64,000 bases of DNA from Bradyrhizobium sp. JYMT SZCCT0428 (lineage in GTDB: Bacteria; Pseudomonadota; Alphaproteobacteria; Rhizobiales; Xanthobacteraceae), in contig NZ_JAFCLS010000009.1 of assembly GCF_018131075.1 (NCBI RefSeq), forward strand, positions 124,001-188,000, written 5' to 3'. The notes beneath the pieces are model-generated. The model worked only from the letters and a program-made list of their open reading frames with translations. It was not told the DNA's origin and did not search any database. The translations under genes and the position numbers were made by a program. Positions 43,416-53,345 of the stretch are shown here, piece after piece. Every line of letters begins with the position of its first letter. Within the stretch, counting starts at the first letter, position 1.

Positions 43416-46199
43416 CTACCCGCTATTCCTTAACCCCGCCGAAACGCCGTTGATGGTGATCTGAATGCCGCGCAGGACCTGCTCGTCGGGGTTTTGCGCG
43501 CGGTGCTCCTTCAGTAGCTCCACTTGCACGTGGTTGAGCGGATCGAGATAGGGAAAGCGGTTGCGGATCGAGCGCTCGAGCAGCGGGTTACTCTGCAACA
43601 ACCGCTCCTGCTGCATGATCTTCAGCAACAGACCGATGCAGCTGTGCCATTCCTCGCGGATGCGCCCGAAAATCTTCTCGCGCAGCGCCACGTCAGGCAC
43701 CAGTTCGGCATAGCGCGAGGCGATCGCGATCGAGCTCTTGGCCAGCACCATGTCCATGTTCGACAGCAGCATCCGGAAGAACGGCCATTCCCGATAAAGC
43801 TCCTGCAGGAACGGCATGCCCTGCTCGGGATGTTCCGCGATCCAGGTCTCCACCGCGCTGGCAAAGCCATACCAGCCCGGCAGCATCAGGCGGCATTGCG
43901 CCCAGCTGAACACCCAGGGAATCGCGCGCAGATCCTCGATCTCGCGGGTTTTCTTGCGTGAGGCGGGACGGCTGCCGATGTTGAGCGTGGCGATCTCGTT
44001 GATGACGGTGGAGCCCCAGAAGTAGTCGGCAAATCCCTCGGTCTCATAGACCAGCCCGCGATAGGCCCTGAAGGCCAGCGCGGACAATTCCTCCATCGCC
44101 TTCAGATATTCCGGACGCGGCGCGCTGTGCTTCGGCTGCAGCAGGCTCGCCTCCAGCGTCGCCGCCGTCAGAATTTCGAGATTGTTGCGGCCGACTTCGG
44201 CGTTGGAATATTTGCTGGAGATGATCTCGCCCTGCTCGGTGATGCGGATCTGGCCGTTCACCGCCCCGCCGGGCTGCGCGATGATCGCGTCATAGCTCGG
44301 CCCGCCGCCGCGGCCGACCGAACCGCCGCGGCCGTGGAAAAGCCGCAGGCGGATGTGATGGCGTTCGAACACCTCGATCAGGCCGATTTCGGCCTTGTAG
44401 AGTTCCCAGCCCGACGTGACGAAGCCGCCGTCCTTGTTGCTGTCGGAATAGCCGAGCATCACTTCCTGAATCGCGCCGCGGCTGTCCACCAGCTTGCGGT
44501 AATCGTGCAGCGACAAAATGCGGTCCATGATGCCGCTGGAGCCCTGAAGGTCCTCGATGGTCTCGAACAGCGGCACGATGTTGATCGCGCAGCGGCCCGA
44601 GGGATGAACGAGGCCGGCTTCCTTCAGAAGCAGCGCGACCTCCAGCATGTCGGACACCCCCTTGCACATGGAGATGATGCACTGGGGGATAGCGGCCGAA
44701 CCATAACGGGCATGCGCCTCGGCGGCCGCATGGAATAGCGCGAGTTCGCCGATCGTCTCCTCGCTGTATTTCACAAAAGCCGACGTCAGCGGACGCGCAT
44801 TGCCGAGCTCCTTGACGAGCAACGCGATGCGCGCCTCCTCATTCAACGCCAGATAGGACATGCCGGGCATCGCCGCGTCGATCAACTCCGCGACGGTGCG
44901 TTCGTGCACGGCCGAATTTTGCCTGATATCGAGGCTCGCGAGGTGGAAACCGAAGCAATCCACGGCCCGGCGCAACAGGCGCAGCCGACCGCGCGCAATC
45001 ACGCCGGAATTGTTCGAGATCAGCGAGCGATAGAGGATATCGAGATCGGCCTTGAATTCCGCGACATCGGCGTAAGGCGCGGCCTCGCCGACCGCCGGGC
45101 GTCTGGTCTCCACGTCCAGCCGCGTCGCGGTCGCGGTGAGGCGTGCGTAGATGCCGGATACCGCAAGACGATAGGGCTCGCCGCTTCGGTGCGGCGACTT
45201 GTCCGGCGAACGCTCCGCAAGGACACGCAAATCCTTGGAAACATCGGCCAGATGCGCCGCCATCGACAATTCGGCGCCGAGGAGATGCAGTTCCTCCAGA
45301 TAAAACCGCAGCACCCGGCTGGACTGCAATTTCAGCGTCCCGCGCACCACGTCGGCGGTCACGAACGGATTGCCGTCGCGGTCGCCGCCGATCCAGCTTC
45401 CCATCTTGAGAAACGAAGCCAGTTCGCCCCTGCTGCTATCGCCCTCGTTCAGCCGGTCCTCCAGCGCACAATGCAGCCGCGGCACCTCATGCAGGAACGT
45501 GTAGTCGTAGAACGACAGGCCATTGGCAACCTCGTCGAGCACCGTGAGCTTGGTCCGGCGCAAGAGGTTGGTCTTCCACAACGTCAGCACCGCGCGGCGC
45601 AATTGCTCGTCGCTCGCCTCGATCTCATCCGGCGTCAGTTGCACCCGCTCCTTGCGGTCGAGCAGCGCGGCGATCTCCATTTCGCGATCGATCGTGCTTT
45701 TGCGTCGAACTTCGGTGGGATGGGCGGTCAGCACCGGACTGACCTGGGCACTTGCGAAAAACTTGCGCAGATCGGCCGCACTGATGCCGGCCGTGCGCGC
45801 GTGCGCCAGGGTCTGGGCCAGCATGCTGGCGCGCGGCGCCCCGCCGGGCCCGGTCCGCGCCCGCATCTGGCGGATGTTGTTCTGGTCCTCGGCGATGTTG
45901 GCCAGATGCGAGAAATAGCTGAAGGCGCGCACGATCCGCACCGTCTGGCTGATCGACATGCTGTCGAGGATCTGTTCGAGCTCTCGCCGCGCCGGCTTGT
46001 CGTCGTCGCGGTGGAACCGGATCGAGGTCTGCCGGATGCGCTCGACGAGGTCGAAGACGTCGGCGCCTTCCTGGTCACGCACGGTATCGCCGAGAATGCG
46101 CCCGAGCAGCCTGATATCGTTCCTCAGCCGGGCGTCCTCCGCGTCTTCGACGCGGTTGGCACGGATCTCGGTCTCGGAAGGCACGGTCTGGGGTGACAT
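43416..46199 (-). CDS. ppc: Phosphoenolpyruvate carboxylase
   Basis: 927 residues, normal for bacterial PEPC. It carboxylates PEP to oxaloacetate to refill the TCA cycle. Key motifs are present: [19 protein letters not shown] (catalytic His), [66 protein letters not shown] (catalytic Gly/Arg loop) and the C-terminal [15 protein letters not shown]. The terminal RNSG differs from the common QNTG, as in many alphaproteobacteria. GGAG lies before the ATG. It is a single-gene unit, flanked by an inverted repeat downstream and a family-A repeat upstream. Confidence 0.97.
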   Translation of the reverse strand: MSPQTVPSETEIRANRVEDAEDARLRNDIRLLGRILGDTVRDQEGADVFDLVERIRQTSIRFHRDDDKPARRELEQILDSMSISQTVRIVRAFSYFSHLANIAEDQNNIRQMRARTGPGGAPRASMLAQTLAHARTAGISAADLRKFFASAQVSPVLTAHPTEVRRKSTIDREMEIAALLDRKERVQLTPDEIEASDEQLRRAVLTLWKTNLLRRTKLTVLDEVANGLSFYDYTFLHEVPRLHCALEDRLNEGDSSRGELASFLKMGSWIGGDRDGNPFVTADVVRGTLKLQSSRVLRFYLEELHLLGAELSMAAHLADVSKDLRVLAERSPDKSPHRSGEPYRLAVSGIYARLTATATRLDVETRRPAVGEAAPYADVAEFKADLDILYRSLISNNSGVIARGRLRLLRRAVDCFGFHLASLDIRQNSAVHERTVAELIDAAMPGMSYLALNEEARIALLVKELGNARPLTSAFVKYSEETIGELALFHAAAEAHARYGSAAIPQCIISMCKGVSDMLEVALLLKEAGLVHPSGRCAINIVPLFETIEDLQGSSGIMDRILSLHDYRKLVDSRGAIQEVMLGYSDSNKDGGFVTSGWELYKAEIGLIEVFERHHIRLRLFHGRGGSVGRGGGPSYDAIIAQPGGAVNGQIRITEQGEIISSKYSNAEVGRNNLEILTAATLEASLLQPKHSAPRPEYLKAMEELSALAFRAYRGLVYETEGFADYFWGSTVINEIATLNIGSRPASRKKTREIEDLRAIPWVFSWAQCRLMLPGWYGFASAVETWIAEHPEQGMPFLQELYREWPFFRMLLSNMDMVLAKSSIAIASRYAELVPDVALREKIFGRIREEWHSCIGLLLKIMQQERLLQSNPLLERSIRNRFPYLDPLNHVQVELLKEHRAQNPDEQVLRGIQITINGVSAGLRNSG

Positions 46200-46298
46200 G
46201 GTCGGCTACTCCAGAGGCTTGCCCGGCAGGTTCTGGAGTGTGCAAGTTTTTTGCCGCAGTGCAAGATAAAGATGGAGGCGGTGCAATCTCCAATTTTT

Positions 46299-46420
46299 CG
46301 TCATGGCCGGGCATAGCCGTCTGAAGGACGGCGTCGCTTCCGCTCGCCTATGCCCGGCCATCCACGTCTCACCCTCCGGTGAGCAAGACGTGGATGCCCG
46401 GCACAAGGCCGGGCATGACG
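46299..46420. repeat. Intergenic palindromic repeat, family A
   Basis: CGTCATGGCCGGGCATAGCC opens and AAGACGTGGATGCCCGGCAC plus AAGGCCGGGCATGACG closes the element. The centre contains an additional inverted pair around GGCATAGCCG/CGCCTATGCC. It lies between ppc and an acyl-CoA ligase gene. Confidence 0.85.
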
Positions 46421-46435
46421 GAAGTGTCTGCCACC

Positions 46436-47983
46436 CTAAATCCGCCGCCCTGCCCGCTCCCAATAGGGATCGCGCAGCCGGCGTTTGAAGATCTTGCCGG
46501 AATCTTCCCGCGGCAGGTTGGCCTGGATTTCAACGTGCTTGGGCACCTTGTAATCGGCCAATGAGGTCTTCAGCTGGGCTCGGACCGCAGCGACATCAAG
46601 CGTCACGCCCGGTTGCGGCTCCACGACCGCCATCAACGCTTCGCCGAATTCCTCGTCGGGAATGCCGAACACCGCGCAATCGTGGACGCCGGGCACGGCG
46701 TGCAGCGCGGCCTCGATTTCCGCCGGGTAGATGTTGACGCCGCCTGAAATCACCATGTCGCGCTTGCGGTCGCAGATGAAGACATAGCCGTCCTGATCGA
46801 TATAGCCGACATCGCCCGAGGTAATGAATCCCTCGCGGTCGATCTCGGAACGCTTCTCCGGTTTGTTGTGGTAGGTGAAATCCGGATTGCCCGATATCCG
46901 CGAATAGATTTCGCCGATCTCGCCCGGCGGCAGCACGCGCCCGTCATCGCCGATGAAGCGCAGTTCAGCGCCCGGCGATATCTTGCCGACGGTGCCGGGC
47001 TTCTTCAGCGCGTCCTCGGAATTGGCAAAGGTGACGGCACCGGATTCGGTCGAGCCGTAGAATTCGTAGATCACCGGCCCCCACCATTCGATCATCGCGC
47101 GCTTGACGTCGGCCGGACAGGGCGCGGCGGCGTGAATGATGTGCCGCAGCGACGACACGTCGTACTTTCTGCGCACGGCCTCCGGCAGCTTCATCAGCCG
47201 GATGAACATGGTCGGCACCATGAATATCGTGTCGACCCGCTCGGTTTCGATCAGCCGCAAGAACTCCTCCGGCTCGAAGCGCGGCATCAATATCAGCGCG
47301 CCACCAAGGCGTCCGGCGCGCAGGCCGAACGAGTTCGGCGCGGAGTGATACAGCGGTCCCGGCAGGATCGTGCGCGCGCCCGGCTTGAGGCCGTAAATCA
47401 TCGCCCGCATGGCTTCGGCGTTGGCAGACTGCGCGGGCGTCGGCGCAAAGCGGCGCACGCCCTTCGGGTGGCCCGTGGTGCCCGAGGTGTAGATCATGTT
47501 CTGCGGCTGCGGTACCACCGGCCCGTCATAGCGCGATTGTTGCTGGAGCCAGGATTCGAAATCGATCGCGAAATCCGGCGTTGAGAGATGGTCAGGGTTG
47601 ATCTTGTAGTTCGCCAGGATCTCCGGCGGTGTCGGCACACTGAGCGCGGTGACGCCTGATGGAATCGCATCGCGCAACTGATGCAGCATGTCGGCATGCG
47701 CGATCAGCACCAAAGTGCCGGAATCCTTCAGCACGTAGTTGATTTCCTCCGGCTTGAAGTGCCAGTTCACGGGAACGCCGTAAGCACCGAGCCGCATCGC
47801 GGCATAAGCGGCCTCGATGAAGGCGATGTCGTTGCGCATCAGCATGCAGACACTGTCGCCCGGCTTGACGCCGAGCTTGTGCAATCCGCTGGCGATGCGG
47901 TCGGTGCGCTCGGCGACCTCGGCGTGCTCGCGCCGGCGCTGACCGCTGATGATGCCGAGGAAGGGCGTTAAGATATCAGTCAT
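46436..47983 (-). CDS. Acyl-CoA synthetase (AMP-forming, ANL superfamily)
   Basis: 515 residues. It activates a carboxylic acid with ATP and CoA. Motifs: P-loop-like MIYTSGTTGHPKGVRRF, EFYGSTESGAVTF (A5), GFITSGDVGYIDQDGYVFICDRKRDMVISGGVNIYPAEIE (hinge and A8) and the acyl-adenylate Lys in PREDSGKIFKRRLRD. The substrate pocket does not show whether it takes fatty, aromatic or branched acids. The ribosome-binding site is weak. It is followed on the same strand by no close gene; a crotonase gene is upstream, with a family-A repeat in between. Confidence 0.92.
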   Translation of the reverse strand: MTDILTPFLGIISGQRRREHAEVAERTDRIASGLHKLGVKPGDSVCMLMRNDIAFIEAAYAAMRLGAYGVPVNWHFKPEEINYVLKDSGTLVLIAHADMLHQLRDAIPSGVTALSVPTPPEILANYKINPDHLSTPDFAIDFESWLQQQSRYDGPVVPQPQNMIYTSGTTGHPKGVRRFAPTPAQSANAEAMRAMIYGLKPGARTILPGPLYHSAPNSFGLRAGRLGGALILMPRFEPEEFLRLIETERVDTIFMVPTMFIRLMKLPEAVRRKYDVSSLRHIIHAAAPCPADVKRAMIEWWGPVIYEFYGSTESGAVTFANSEDALKKPGTVGKISPGAELRFIGDDGRVLPPGEIGEIYSRISGNPDFTYHNKPEKRSEIDREGFITSGDVGYIDQDGYVFICDRKRDMVISGGVNIYPAEIEAALHAVPGVHDCAVFGIPDEEFGEALMAVVEPQPGVTLDVAAVRAQLKTSLADYKVPKHVEIQANLPREDSGKIFKRRLRDPYWERAGRRI

Positions 47984-48020
47984 CGTCTTTATTTTCTTTA
48001 TTGGAGAACACTGAGTGTTT

Positions 48021-48110
48021 CGTCATCACCGGGCTTGTCCCGGTGATCCACGTCTTACTTCTGTTTTCGCAAGAAGACGTGGATGGCCGGGACAAGCCCG
48101 GCCATGACGG
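48021..48110. repeat. Intergenic palindromic repeat, family A
   Basis: CGTCATCACCGGGCTTGTCC plus CGGTGATCCACGTCTT pairs with AAGACGTGGATGGCCGGGAC plus AAGCCCGGCCATGACG. It is in the gap between the acyl-CoA ligase gene and a crotonase gene. Confidence 0.85.
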
Positions 48111-48117
48111 CGAGAAG

Positions 48118-48930
48118 CTAGACATCCGCAAACTTCGGCGCCCGCTTCTCCAGATTGGCACGCACGGCCTCCTGCTGGTTGGGACCGCCCATCAGCTTCA
48201 TCTGCTCGACGGATTCGGCGAGCAATGCCTGGCCGGGATCGACGGACAGATTGTTGAGCATGCGCTTGGCGGCCCGGATCGCGTCGGGGCTCTTGCCGGC
48301 GATCTCGCGCGCGACCTCAAAGGCCGCGGCGCGGGGGTCGTCGCAGATCCGCGTTGCAAGGCCATAGCTCATCGCTTCCTGCGCCGAGAAGATGCGCCCG
48401 GTGTAGGTGAGATCGCGCAGGATATCGTCGCGCACGAGGCTGGCGAGGATCGGCGTGCCCGCCATGTCAGGCACCAGGCCCCATTTGATTTCCATGATCG
48501 ACATCCGCGCATCGGGCGTGAGGAAGCGCATGTCGGCGCCGAGCGCGAGCTGGAACCCGCCGCCGAAGGCGACGCCCTGAATTGCCGCAATCACCGGCAC
48601 CGGAAGTTGCCGCCAGCCCCACACCGCCTGCTGTGGAAAATTGGCGAGGCCATGGGTGCGCGCCGAAAGGTCGCGCTTCTCGCCGCCGGCGATCCCGTTG
48701 CCGCCCTGCTCCTTCATCGCGGCGAAACGGCCCATATCGAGGCCGGCGCAGAACGACCGTCCTTCGCCGGACAATACTACCGCCCGGACCCCTTTCTCAT
48801 GCGCAAGTCGTTCAGTTGCAGCGACAATCGCCTCGAACATCGCGGCATCGAGCGCGTTCATTTTGTCCGCTCGCACCAGCCGGACGTCGGCAATGCCGTC
48901 CGAAATCGATATCGAAACGCGCTGCTCCAT
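48118..48930 (-). CDS. Enoyl-CoA hydratase/isomerase (crotonase) family protein
   Basis: 270 residues. Crotonase fold with VRLVRADKMNALDAAMFEAI, the oxyanion-hole segments VVLSGEGRSFCAGLDMGRFA and IAAIQGVAFGGGFQLALGADMRF, and MSIMEIKWGLVPDMAGTPILASLVRDDILRDLTYTG. The catalytic position after MSIMEIKWGLVPD carries Glu and Asp in the usual places, so hydratase or isomerase activity is plausible. GGAGGAG precedes the ATG. It is divergent (104 bp) from a DECR-type SDR, suggesting shared control and a common unsaturated acyl-CoA pathway. Confidence 0.9.
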   Translation of the reverse strand: MEQRVSISISDGIADVRLVRADKMNALDAAMFEAIVAATERLAHEKGVRAVVLSGEGRSFCAGLDMGRFAAMKEQGGNGIAGGEKRDLSARTHGLANFPQQAVWGWRQLPVPVIAAIQGVAFGGGFQLALGADMRFLTPDARMSIMEIKWGLVPDMAGTPILASLVRDDILRDLTYTGRIFSAQEAMSYGLATRICDDPRAAAFEVAREIAGKSPDAIRAAKRMLNNLSVDPGQALLAESVEQMKLMGGPNQQEAVRANLEKRAPKFADV

Positions 48931-49034
48931 GAGAATTCTCCTCCACTGCTATTCGTTGTTATCGCTTTACAGAACGGCGTTGTCCGGATTTAGTCAATCG
49001 ACCAATTAACAGCAATTCCTTTCGGGTGGAAACG

Positions 49035-49907
49035 ATGTTCAACGATCAGCTTCTCACCGGGCGACGCATTCTCGTGACCGGGGGCGGTACCGGCCTCGGC
49101 AAATCCATGGCAGCGCGATTCCTTGAGCTTGGCGCCGAGGTCCATATCTGCGGCCGCCGCAAAATCGTGTGCGACGAGACCGCAACCGAATTGATGGACC
49201 TGCACGGCGGACGTGTGGTCAGCCACGGCGTCGATATCCGCAACGCGCTTGCGGTCGACGAGATGATCGAACAGATCTGGACCGGCGGTCCACTCACCGA
49301 TCTCATCAACAACGCCGCCGGCAATTTCGTCTCGCGCACCCAGGACCTGACGCCACGCGGCTTCGACGCGATTGCCAATATCGTGATGCACGGCACGTTC
49401 TATGTCACCCACGCGATCGGCCGCCGCTGGATTGCGGAGAAGCAGCGCGGCAACGTGGTGTCGATCACCGTGACCTGGGTCCGCAACGGTTCGCCCTATG
49501 TGGTGCCGTCGGCGATGAGCAAATCGGCGATCCACGCCATGACCATGTCGCTGGCGATGGAATGGGGCAAATACGGCATTCGCCTCAACACCATCGCACC
49601 CGGTGAAATTCCGACCGAGGGCATGAGCAAGCGTCTCAACCCGGGCGATGAACCCGGCGCACGCACCATCGCACGGAATCCGATGGGCCGCGTCGGCAAG
49701 ATGGAAGAGTTGCAGAACCTTGCCGTGTTCCTGATCTCGGGCGGCTGCGACTGGATCAACGGTGAGACCATTGCGATGGACGGCGCGCAGGCGCTGGCAA
49801 CCGGCGGAAACTTCTACGAGCTGCGCGAGTGGTCCGATGCCGACTGGGAGCGTGCGCGGGATTCGATCAAGGCGCAGAACGAAAAGGATCGGGCTTCGCG
49901 GGGTTAG
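49035..49907 (+). CDS. 2,4-dienoyl-CoA reductase-type SDR with unusual catalytic site
   Basis: 290 residues. Cofactor motif RRILVTGGGTGLGKSMAARFLELGA; NNAAGNF. The region VVPSAMSKSAIHAMTMSLAMEWGKYGIRLNTIAPG strongly resembles mitochondrial 2,4-dienoyl-CoA reductase (DECR1), where the standard YxxxK is replaced by SxxxK and the catalytic Tyr lies about a dozen residues earlier. Here that earlier Tyr position reads Trp (ITVTWVRNGSPYV) and a Tyr occurs nine residues before the Lys. The end (WINGETIAMDGAQALATGGNF) also matches DECR. It probably reduces dienoyl-CoA in degradation of unsaturated fatty acids. The ATG at 49035 is preferred to the GTG at 49026 for ribosome-site spacing. Confidence 0.85.
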   Translation: MFNDQLLTGRRILVTGGGTGLGKSMAARFLELGAEVHICGRRKIVCDETATELMDLHGGRVVSHGVDIRNALAVDEMIEQIWTGGPLTDLINNAAGNFVSRTQDLTPRGFDAIANIVMHGTFYVTHAIGRRWIAEKQRGNVVSITVTWVRNGSPYVVPSAMSKSAIHAMTMSLAMEWGKYGIRLNTIAPGEIPTEGMSKRLNPGDEPGARTIARNPMGRVGKMEELQNLAVFLISGGCDWINGETIAMDGAQALATGGNFYELREWSDADWERARDSIKAQNEKDRASRG

Positions 49908-49910
49908 GTT

Positions 49911-50029
49911 GTCGTCCCTGCGAACGCGGCGACCCATAACCACGACCATTCGTTTTGCGAAGGCAACTGACCGCATCGTCTTCGCCGATAAGCCGCGGCG
50001 TATGGGTCCCTGCTTTCGCAGGGGCGACG
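49911..50029. repeat. Intergenic palindromic repeat, family E
   Basis: GTCGTCCCTGCGAACGC at the left and GGGTCCCTGCTTTCGCAGGGGCGAC at the right are partly complementary, with a second pair ACCCATAACC/GTATGGGTCC. It resembles the element at 51707 in overall plan. It separates the DECR-type SDR from the acyl-CoA ligase on the same strand. Confidence 0.75.
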
Positions 50030-50099
50030 TACAGTATTGTTTTTCGCACGCGATACCGTCACACTCCGCGCAACGAGAATAAGACACGACGGGAGAAAC

Positions 50100-51680
50100 A
50101 TGTCCGCCACACAAGCGCCGGCAAACCTTGCCGATATGGTGCGCGAGCGCGCCAGGAGCCGCGGCAACGCGCTGGTCTATGAATTCGAGGGACGTCAGAC
50201 CAGCTTCGCCGAATTCGACATCAAGACCAACCGCGTTGCCAACGCGCTTGTAGCGCTGGGCATCAAGCCGGGCGAGCGCATTGCCTATCTCGGCAAGAAC
50301 AGCGACATCTATTTCGAGCTGTTGATGGGCGCGATGAAGGCCAATGTGGTGATGGCACCGGTGAACTGGCGGCTGGCCGGGCCCGAGGTCGCCTTCATCG
50401 TCGCCGATTGCCGGGCGCCGGTGCTGTTCGTCGGACCGGAGTTCATCACGCAAGCCCGCAACATCAAGCCGCAGCTGCCTGACCTCCGCACCATCATCAC
50501 CACCGAAGGCGGCGCGCCGGAATGGCCGGATTTTACGGCGTGGCGCGATGCGCAGAGCGGCGGCGACCCTAAGGTGCCGATCAGCCCCAAGGACGTCGCG
50601 ATCCAGCTCTATACGTCGGGCACGACAGGCAAGCCGAAGGGCGCGATGCTGTCGCACGCCAATTTCCTCAATTTGGTGCAGACCGGCAACGAGGCCGAGA
50701 AGCCCGACTGGAACAAATGGTCGACCGAGGACGTCTCGCTGGTGGCAATGCCGATCTTTCACATCGGCGGCTCCGGCTGGGGCGTGATGGGGCTCTATCA
50801 CGGCGCCAAGGGCGTCATCGCGCGCGAGTTCGATCCCACCAAGGTGCTTGATTTCTTCGAGCAGTCCGGCATCACCAAATTGTTCATGGTGCCGGCCGCG
50901 ATGCAGTTCGTGGTGCGGCAGCCGCGCGCGCGGCAAGTCGATTTCTCGCGGCTGAAATACATGCTCTATGGCGCCTCGCCGATACCGGCGGCGCTGCTGA
51001 AGGAATGCATCGAGGTCTTCAAATGCGGCTTCGTGCAGATGTACGGCATGACCGAAACGACAGGCACCATCGTCGCGCTGCCGCCGGAGGACCACATCGA
51101 AGGCCTCGACCGCATGCGCTCGGCCGGCAAGGCGTTGCCGGGCATCGAGCTTGCGATCCTCGACGCCGACGGCACGCGTTTGCCGGTCGGTGAAGTCGGA
51201 GAGATCGCGACCCGTTCGGGCTCCAACATGGTCGGCTACTGGAACCTGCCGGAGGCCACCGCCAAGACGCTCGACCGCGACGGCTGGCTGCGCACCGGCG
51301 ATGCCGGCTACATGGACAAGGACGGCTACCTCTACATCCACGACCGCATCAAGGACATGATCATCTCCGGCGGCGAGAACATCTATCCCGCCGAAGTCGA
51401 GAGCGCGATCTGCGATCACCCTGACGTCGCCGAAGCCGCCGTGATCGGCATCCCCGACGACAAATGGGGCGAAGCGGTCAAGGCGATCGTGGTGATGAAG
51501 CCGGGCAAGCAAGCTACTTCCGCCGACATCATCAACTTCACCCGCGAACGCATCGCCGGCTTCAAGACACCGAAGTCGGTCGATTTCCTGGAGGCGCTGC
51601 CGCGCAATCCGTCGGGCAAGATTTTGCGGCGGAATTTGCGTGATCCCTATTGGACGGGGAAGGACCGGCAGGTGAATTGA
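50100..51680 (+). CDS. Fatty-acid/acyl-CoA ligase (AMP-forming)
   Basis: 526 residues. The start at 50100 has GGGAGAAAC directly upstream. ANL motifs: IQLYTSGTTGKPKGAMLSH, VQMYGMTETTGTI, WLRTGDAGYMDKDGYLYIHDRIKDMIISGGENIYPAEVE and the adenylation Lys in PRNPSGKILRRNLRDPYW. It is a good candidate for the LvaE-like role (activation of a short 4-oxo or 4-hydroxy acid) because the other Lva-like parts stand within 6 kb, but its length and motifs also fit medium/long-chain ligases. It is on the same strand as the DECR-type SDR. Confidence 0.92.
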   Translation: MSATQAPANLADMVRERARSRGNALVYEFEGRQTSFAEFDIKTNRVANALVALGIKPGERIAYLGKNSDIYFELLMGAMKANVVMAPVNWRLAGPEVAFIVADCRAPVLFVGPEFITQARNIKPQLPDLRTIITTEGGAPEWPDFTAWRDAQSGGDPKVPISPKDVAIQLYTSGTTGKPKGAMLSHANFLNLVQTGNEAEKPDWNKWSTEDVSLVAMPIFHIGGSGWGVMGLYHGAKGVIAREFDPTKVLDFFEQSGITKLFMVPAAMQFVVRQPRARQVDFSRLKYMLYGASPIPAALLKECIEVFKCGFVQMYGMTETTGTIVALPPEDHIEGLDRMRSAGKALPGIELAILDADGTRLPVGEVGEIATRSGSNMVGYWNLPEATAKTLDRDGWLRTGDAGYMDKDGYLYIHDRIKDMIISGGENIYPAEVESAICDHPDVAEAAVIGIPDDKWGEAVKAIVVMKPGKQATSADIINFTRERIAGFKTPKSVDFLEALPRNPSGKILRRNLRDPYWTGKDRQVN

Positions 51681-51706
51681 GGCTCGCCGCGCGTCACACT
51701 CTCCGC

Positions 51707-51840
51707 GTCGTCCCGGCGAACGCCGGGACCCATACGCCGTGCCATCATTGATTGCGGGAAGTATTTGTTGCCTCCGCTTAACGAGCGCGCCCCACACAAC
51801 GCCCTGTGGTTATGGGTCCCGGCGTTCGCCGGGACGACGT
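51707..51840. repeat. Intergenic palindromic repeat, family E
   Basis: CGTCGTCCCGGCGAACGCCG plus GGACCCATA is mirrored by TATGGGTCCCGGCGTTCGCC plus GGGACGACG. The arms are near-perfect and about 30 bp long. It lies between convergent acyl-CoA ligase and acyl-CoA dehydrogenase genes. Confidence 0.9.
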
Positions 51841-51865
51841 GTTGAGAGAGTGTGCCTCAGCCCTT

Positions 51866-53140
51866 TCAATGCTTCCCTGCCCCCATGTACCCGAACAGGA
51901 ATCCCGCCACTTTCCGCTTCTGGATTTCCTCGCTGCCTTCGGTGATGCGGTAGCGGCGGTGGTGGCGGTAGATGTGTTCGAACGGCTTGTGGCGCGAATA
52001 ACCCATGCCGCCATGGACTTGCATGGCGCGGTCGGCGGCTTCGCAGCAGAGACGGTTTGCCCAGAAGTTGCACATCGAGACTCTGTCGGAGAGCGTGTGC
52101 TCGACCTCCGCCTGGGTCAGCTTGTCCATCTCCCACGCGGTTTTGCGGATCAACAGCCGCAGCATCTCGGCTTGCGTGGCGAGTTCCACCAGCGGCCACT
52201 GGATCGCCTGGTTCTCAGCCAGCGCCTTGCCGAACGGCTTTCGCTCGCGCGCGTATTTGACGCTTTCGTTGATGCAATAGACGGCCGCGCCGAGCGAACT
52301 CGCCGCCTGCCGGATCCGATTCTCGTGCACGAAGCATTGCGCCAGCGACAGGCCGCGGCCGACCTCGCCGAACAGCGCATCGTCAGGCACGAACACGTCA
52401 GTGAAGCTGACGCGGGGATGATCGGTCGGCATGTTGAAGGTCCACATGTACTCCTCGACCTTCACGCCTTCGGCTTTGGCCGGCACCAGGAGACAGGTGA
52501 TGCCGCGCGCGTCACCGTCATTGCCTGAGGTGCGGGCGAACAGCGCGCAATGCGTCGCCACATGCATGCCCGTGGTCCACATCTTCTGGCCGTTGACGAG
52601 CCAGCCCTTGACGTTGTCACGGGTCGCCGGCACCGCCCTTGTTTCCATATGCGTGGCGTCGGAACCGTGCTCGGGTTCCGTGAGGCCAAAGGTGATGCGG
52701 TACTTTCCGGTGATCGAACCGTCGATCATCGCCTTCTGTTCGTCGGTGCCGTAGCGGTCGAGCATGGTCACGATCGGCAGGTTGCCGACGATCGAATGCT
52801 CGTTCTGCAAATCGTTGTGCAGGCCCAATCCCTGGGATGCGAAATGCTCGCGGATCACGGCCATCCAGAGGTTGGAGCCATCCTTGCCGCCGTAGCGCTT
52901 CGGGATCGCAAACCGCAAGTGCCCGGCGGCATCGGCGAGGTTCTTGGCCTTGCGCAGCAGCGCTTCCCATTCATGCCGCGGCAAACCGCCCTTGTCGAAA
53001 TCGGTGCGGGCCCATTCGCGGCGATGGTCGAAGAAGCGGATGTTGTCGTCGGCCTCTTCCAGCGGCTTGATCTCGCGCGCGATGAACTTGTCGAGTTCGT
53101 CGAGGTAAGCGACGAGGTCGGAGGGCAATGCAAAATCCAC
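51866..53140 (-). CDS. Acyl-CoA dehydrogenase (LvaC/ACAD-type candidate)
   Basis: 424 residues from GTG 53140, with GGAGAG seven bases upstream. ACAD features: FAD/substrate loops YRITFGLTEPEHGSDATHMETRA and GWLVNGQKMWTTGMHVATHCALFART, helix segment ASSLGAAVYCINESVKYARERKPFGKALAENQAIQWPL, QVHGGMGYSRHKPFEHIYR and the region YRITEGSEEIQ, where the Glu stands at the usual catalytic-base position near residue 400. It is divergent from a crotonase gene and about 1.5 kb from an APH-type kinase and a DUF6285 gene. In the lva pathway the matching enzyme removes phosphate and leaves a double bond. An ordinary fatty acyl-CoA oxidation role is the alternative. Confidence 0.92.
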   Translation of the reverse strand: MDFALPSDLVAYLDELDKFIAREIKPLEEADDNIRFFDHRREWARTDFDKGGLPRHEWEALLRKAKNLADAAGHLRFAIPKRYGGKDGSNLWMAVIREHFASQGLGLHNDLQNEHSIVGNLPIVTMLDRYGTDEQKAMIDGSITGKYRITFGLTEPEHGSDATHMETRAVPATRDNVKGWLVNGQKMWTTGMHVATHCALFARTSGNDGDARGITCLLVPAKAEGVKVEEYMWTFNMPTDHPRVSFTDVFVPDDALFGEVGRGLSLAQCFVHENRIRQAASSLGAAVYCINESVKYARERKPFGKALAENQAIQWPLVELATQAEMLRLLIRKTAWEMDKLTQAEVEHTLSDRVSMCNFWANRLCCEAADRAMQVHGGMGYSRHKPFEHIYRHHRRYRITEGSEEIQKRKVAGFLFGYMGAGKH

Positions 53141-53345
53141 GGCGGTCTCTCCCGGAAATGTCGTTTATTGTGTTTAGTGGCTAGCCGGACCAGGCGGCGC
53201 ATGTTCGATTAAGGTTGGAATACCCTGACCAAGTCAAGCAACGGAATATCGCTTGTGACGCGCGGCTCGCTTGCGTAATTGAATGGGTTCCGGCGGCTGG
53301 CACCGCGCTATTATTCCTCGTCACAGAAAAACAGCGGGAGCGAAC

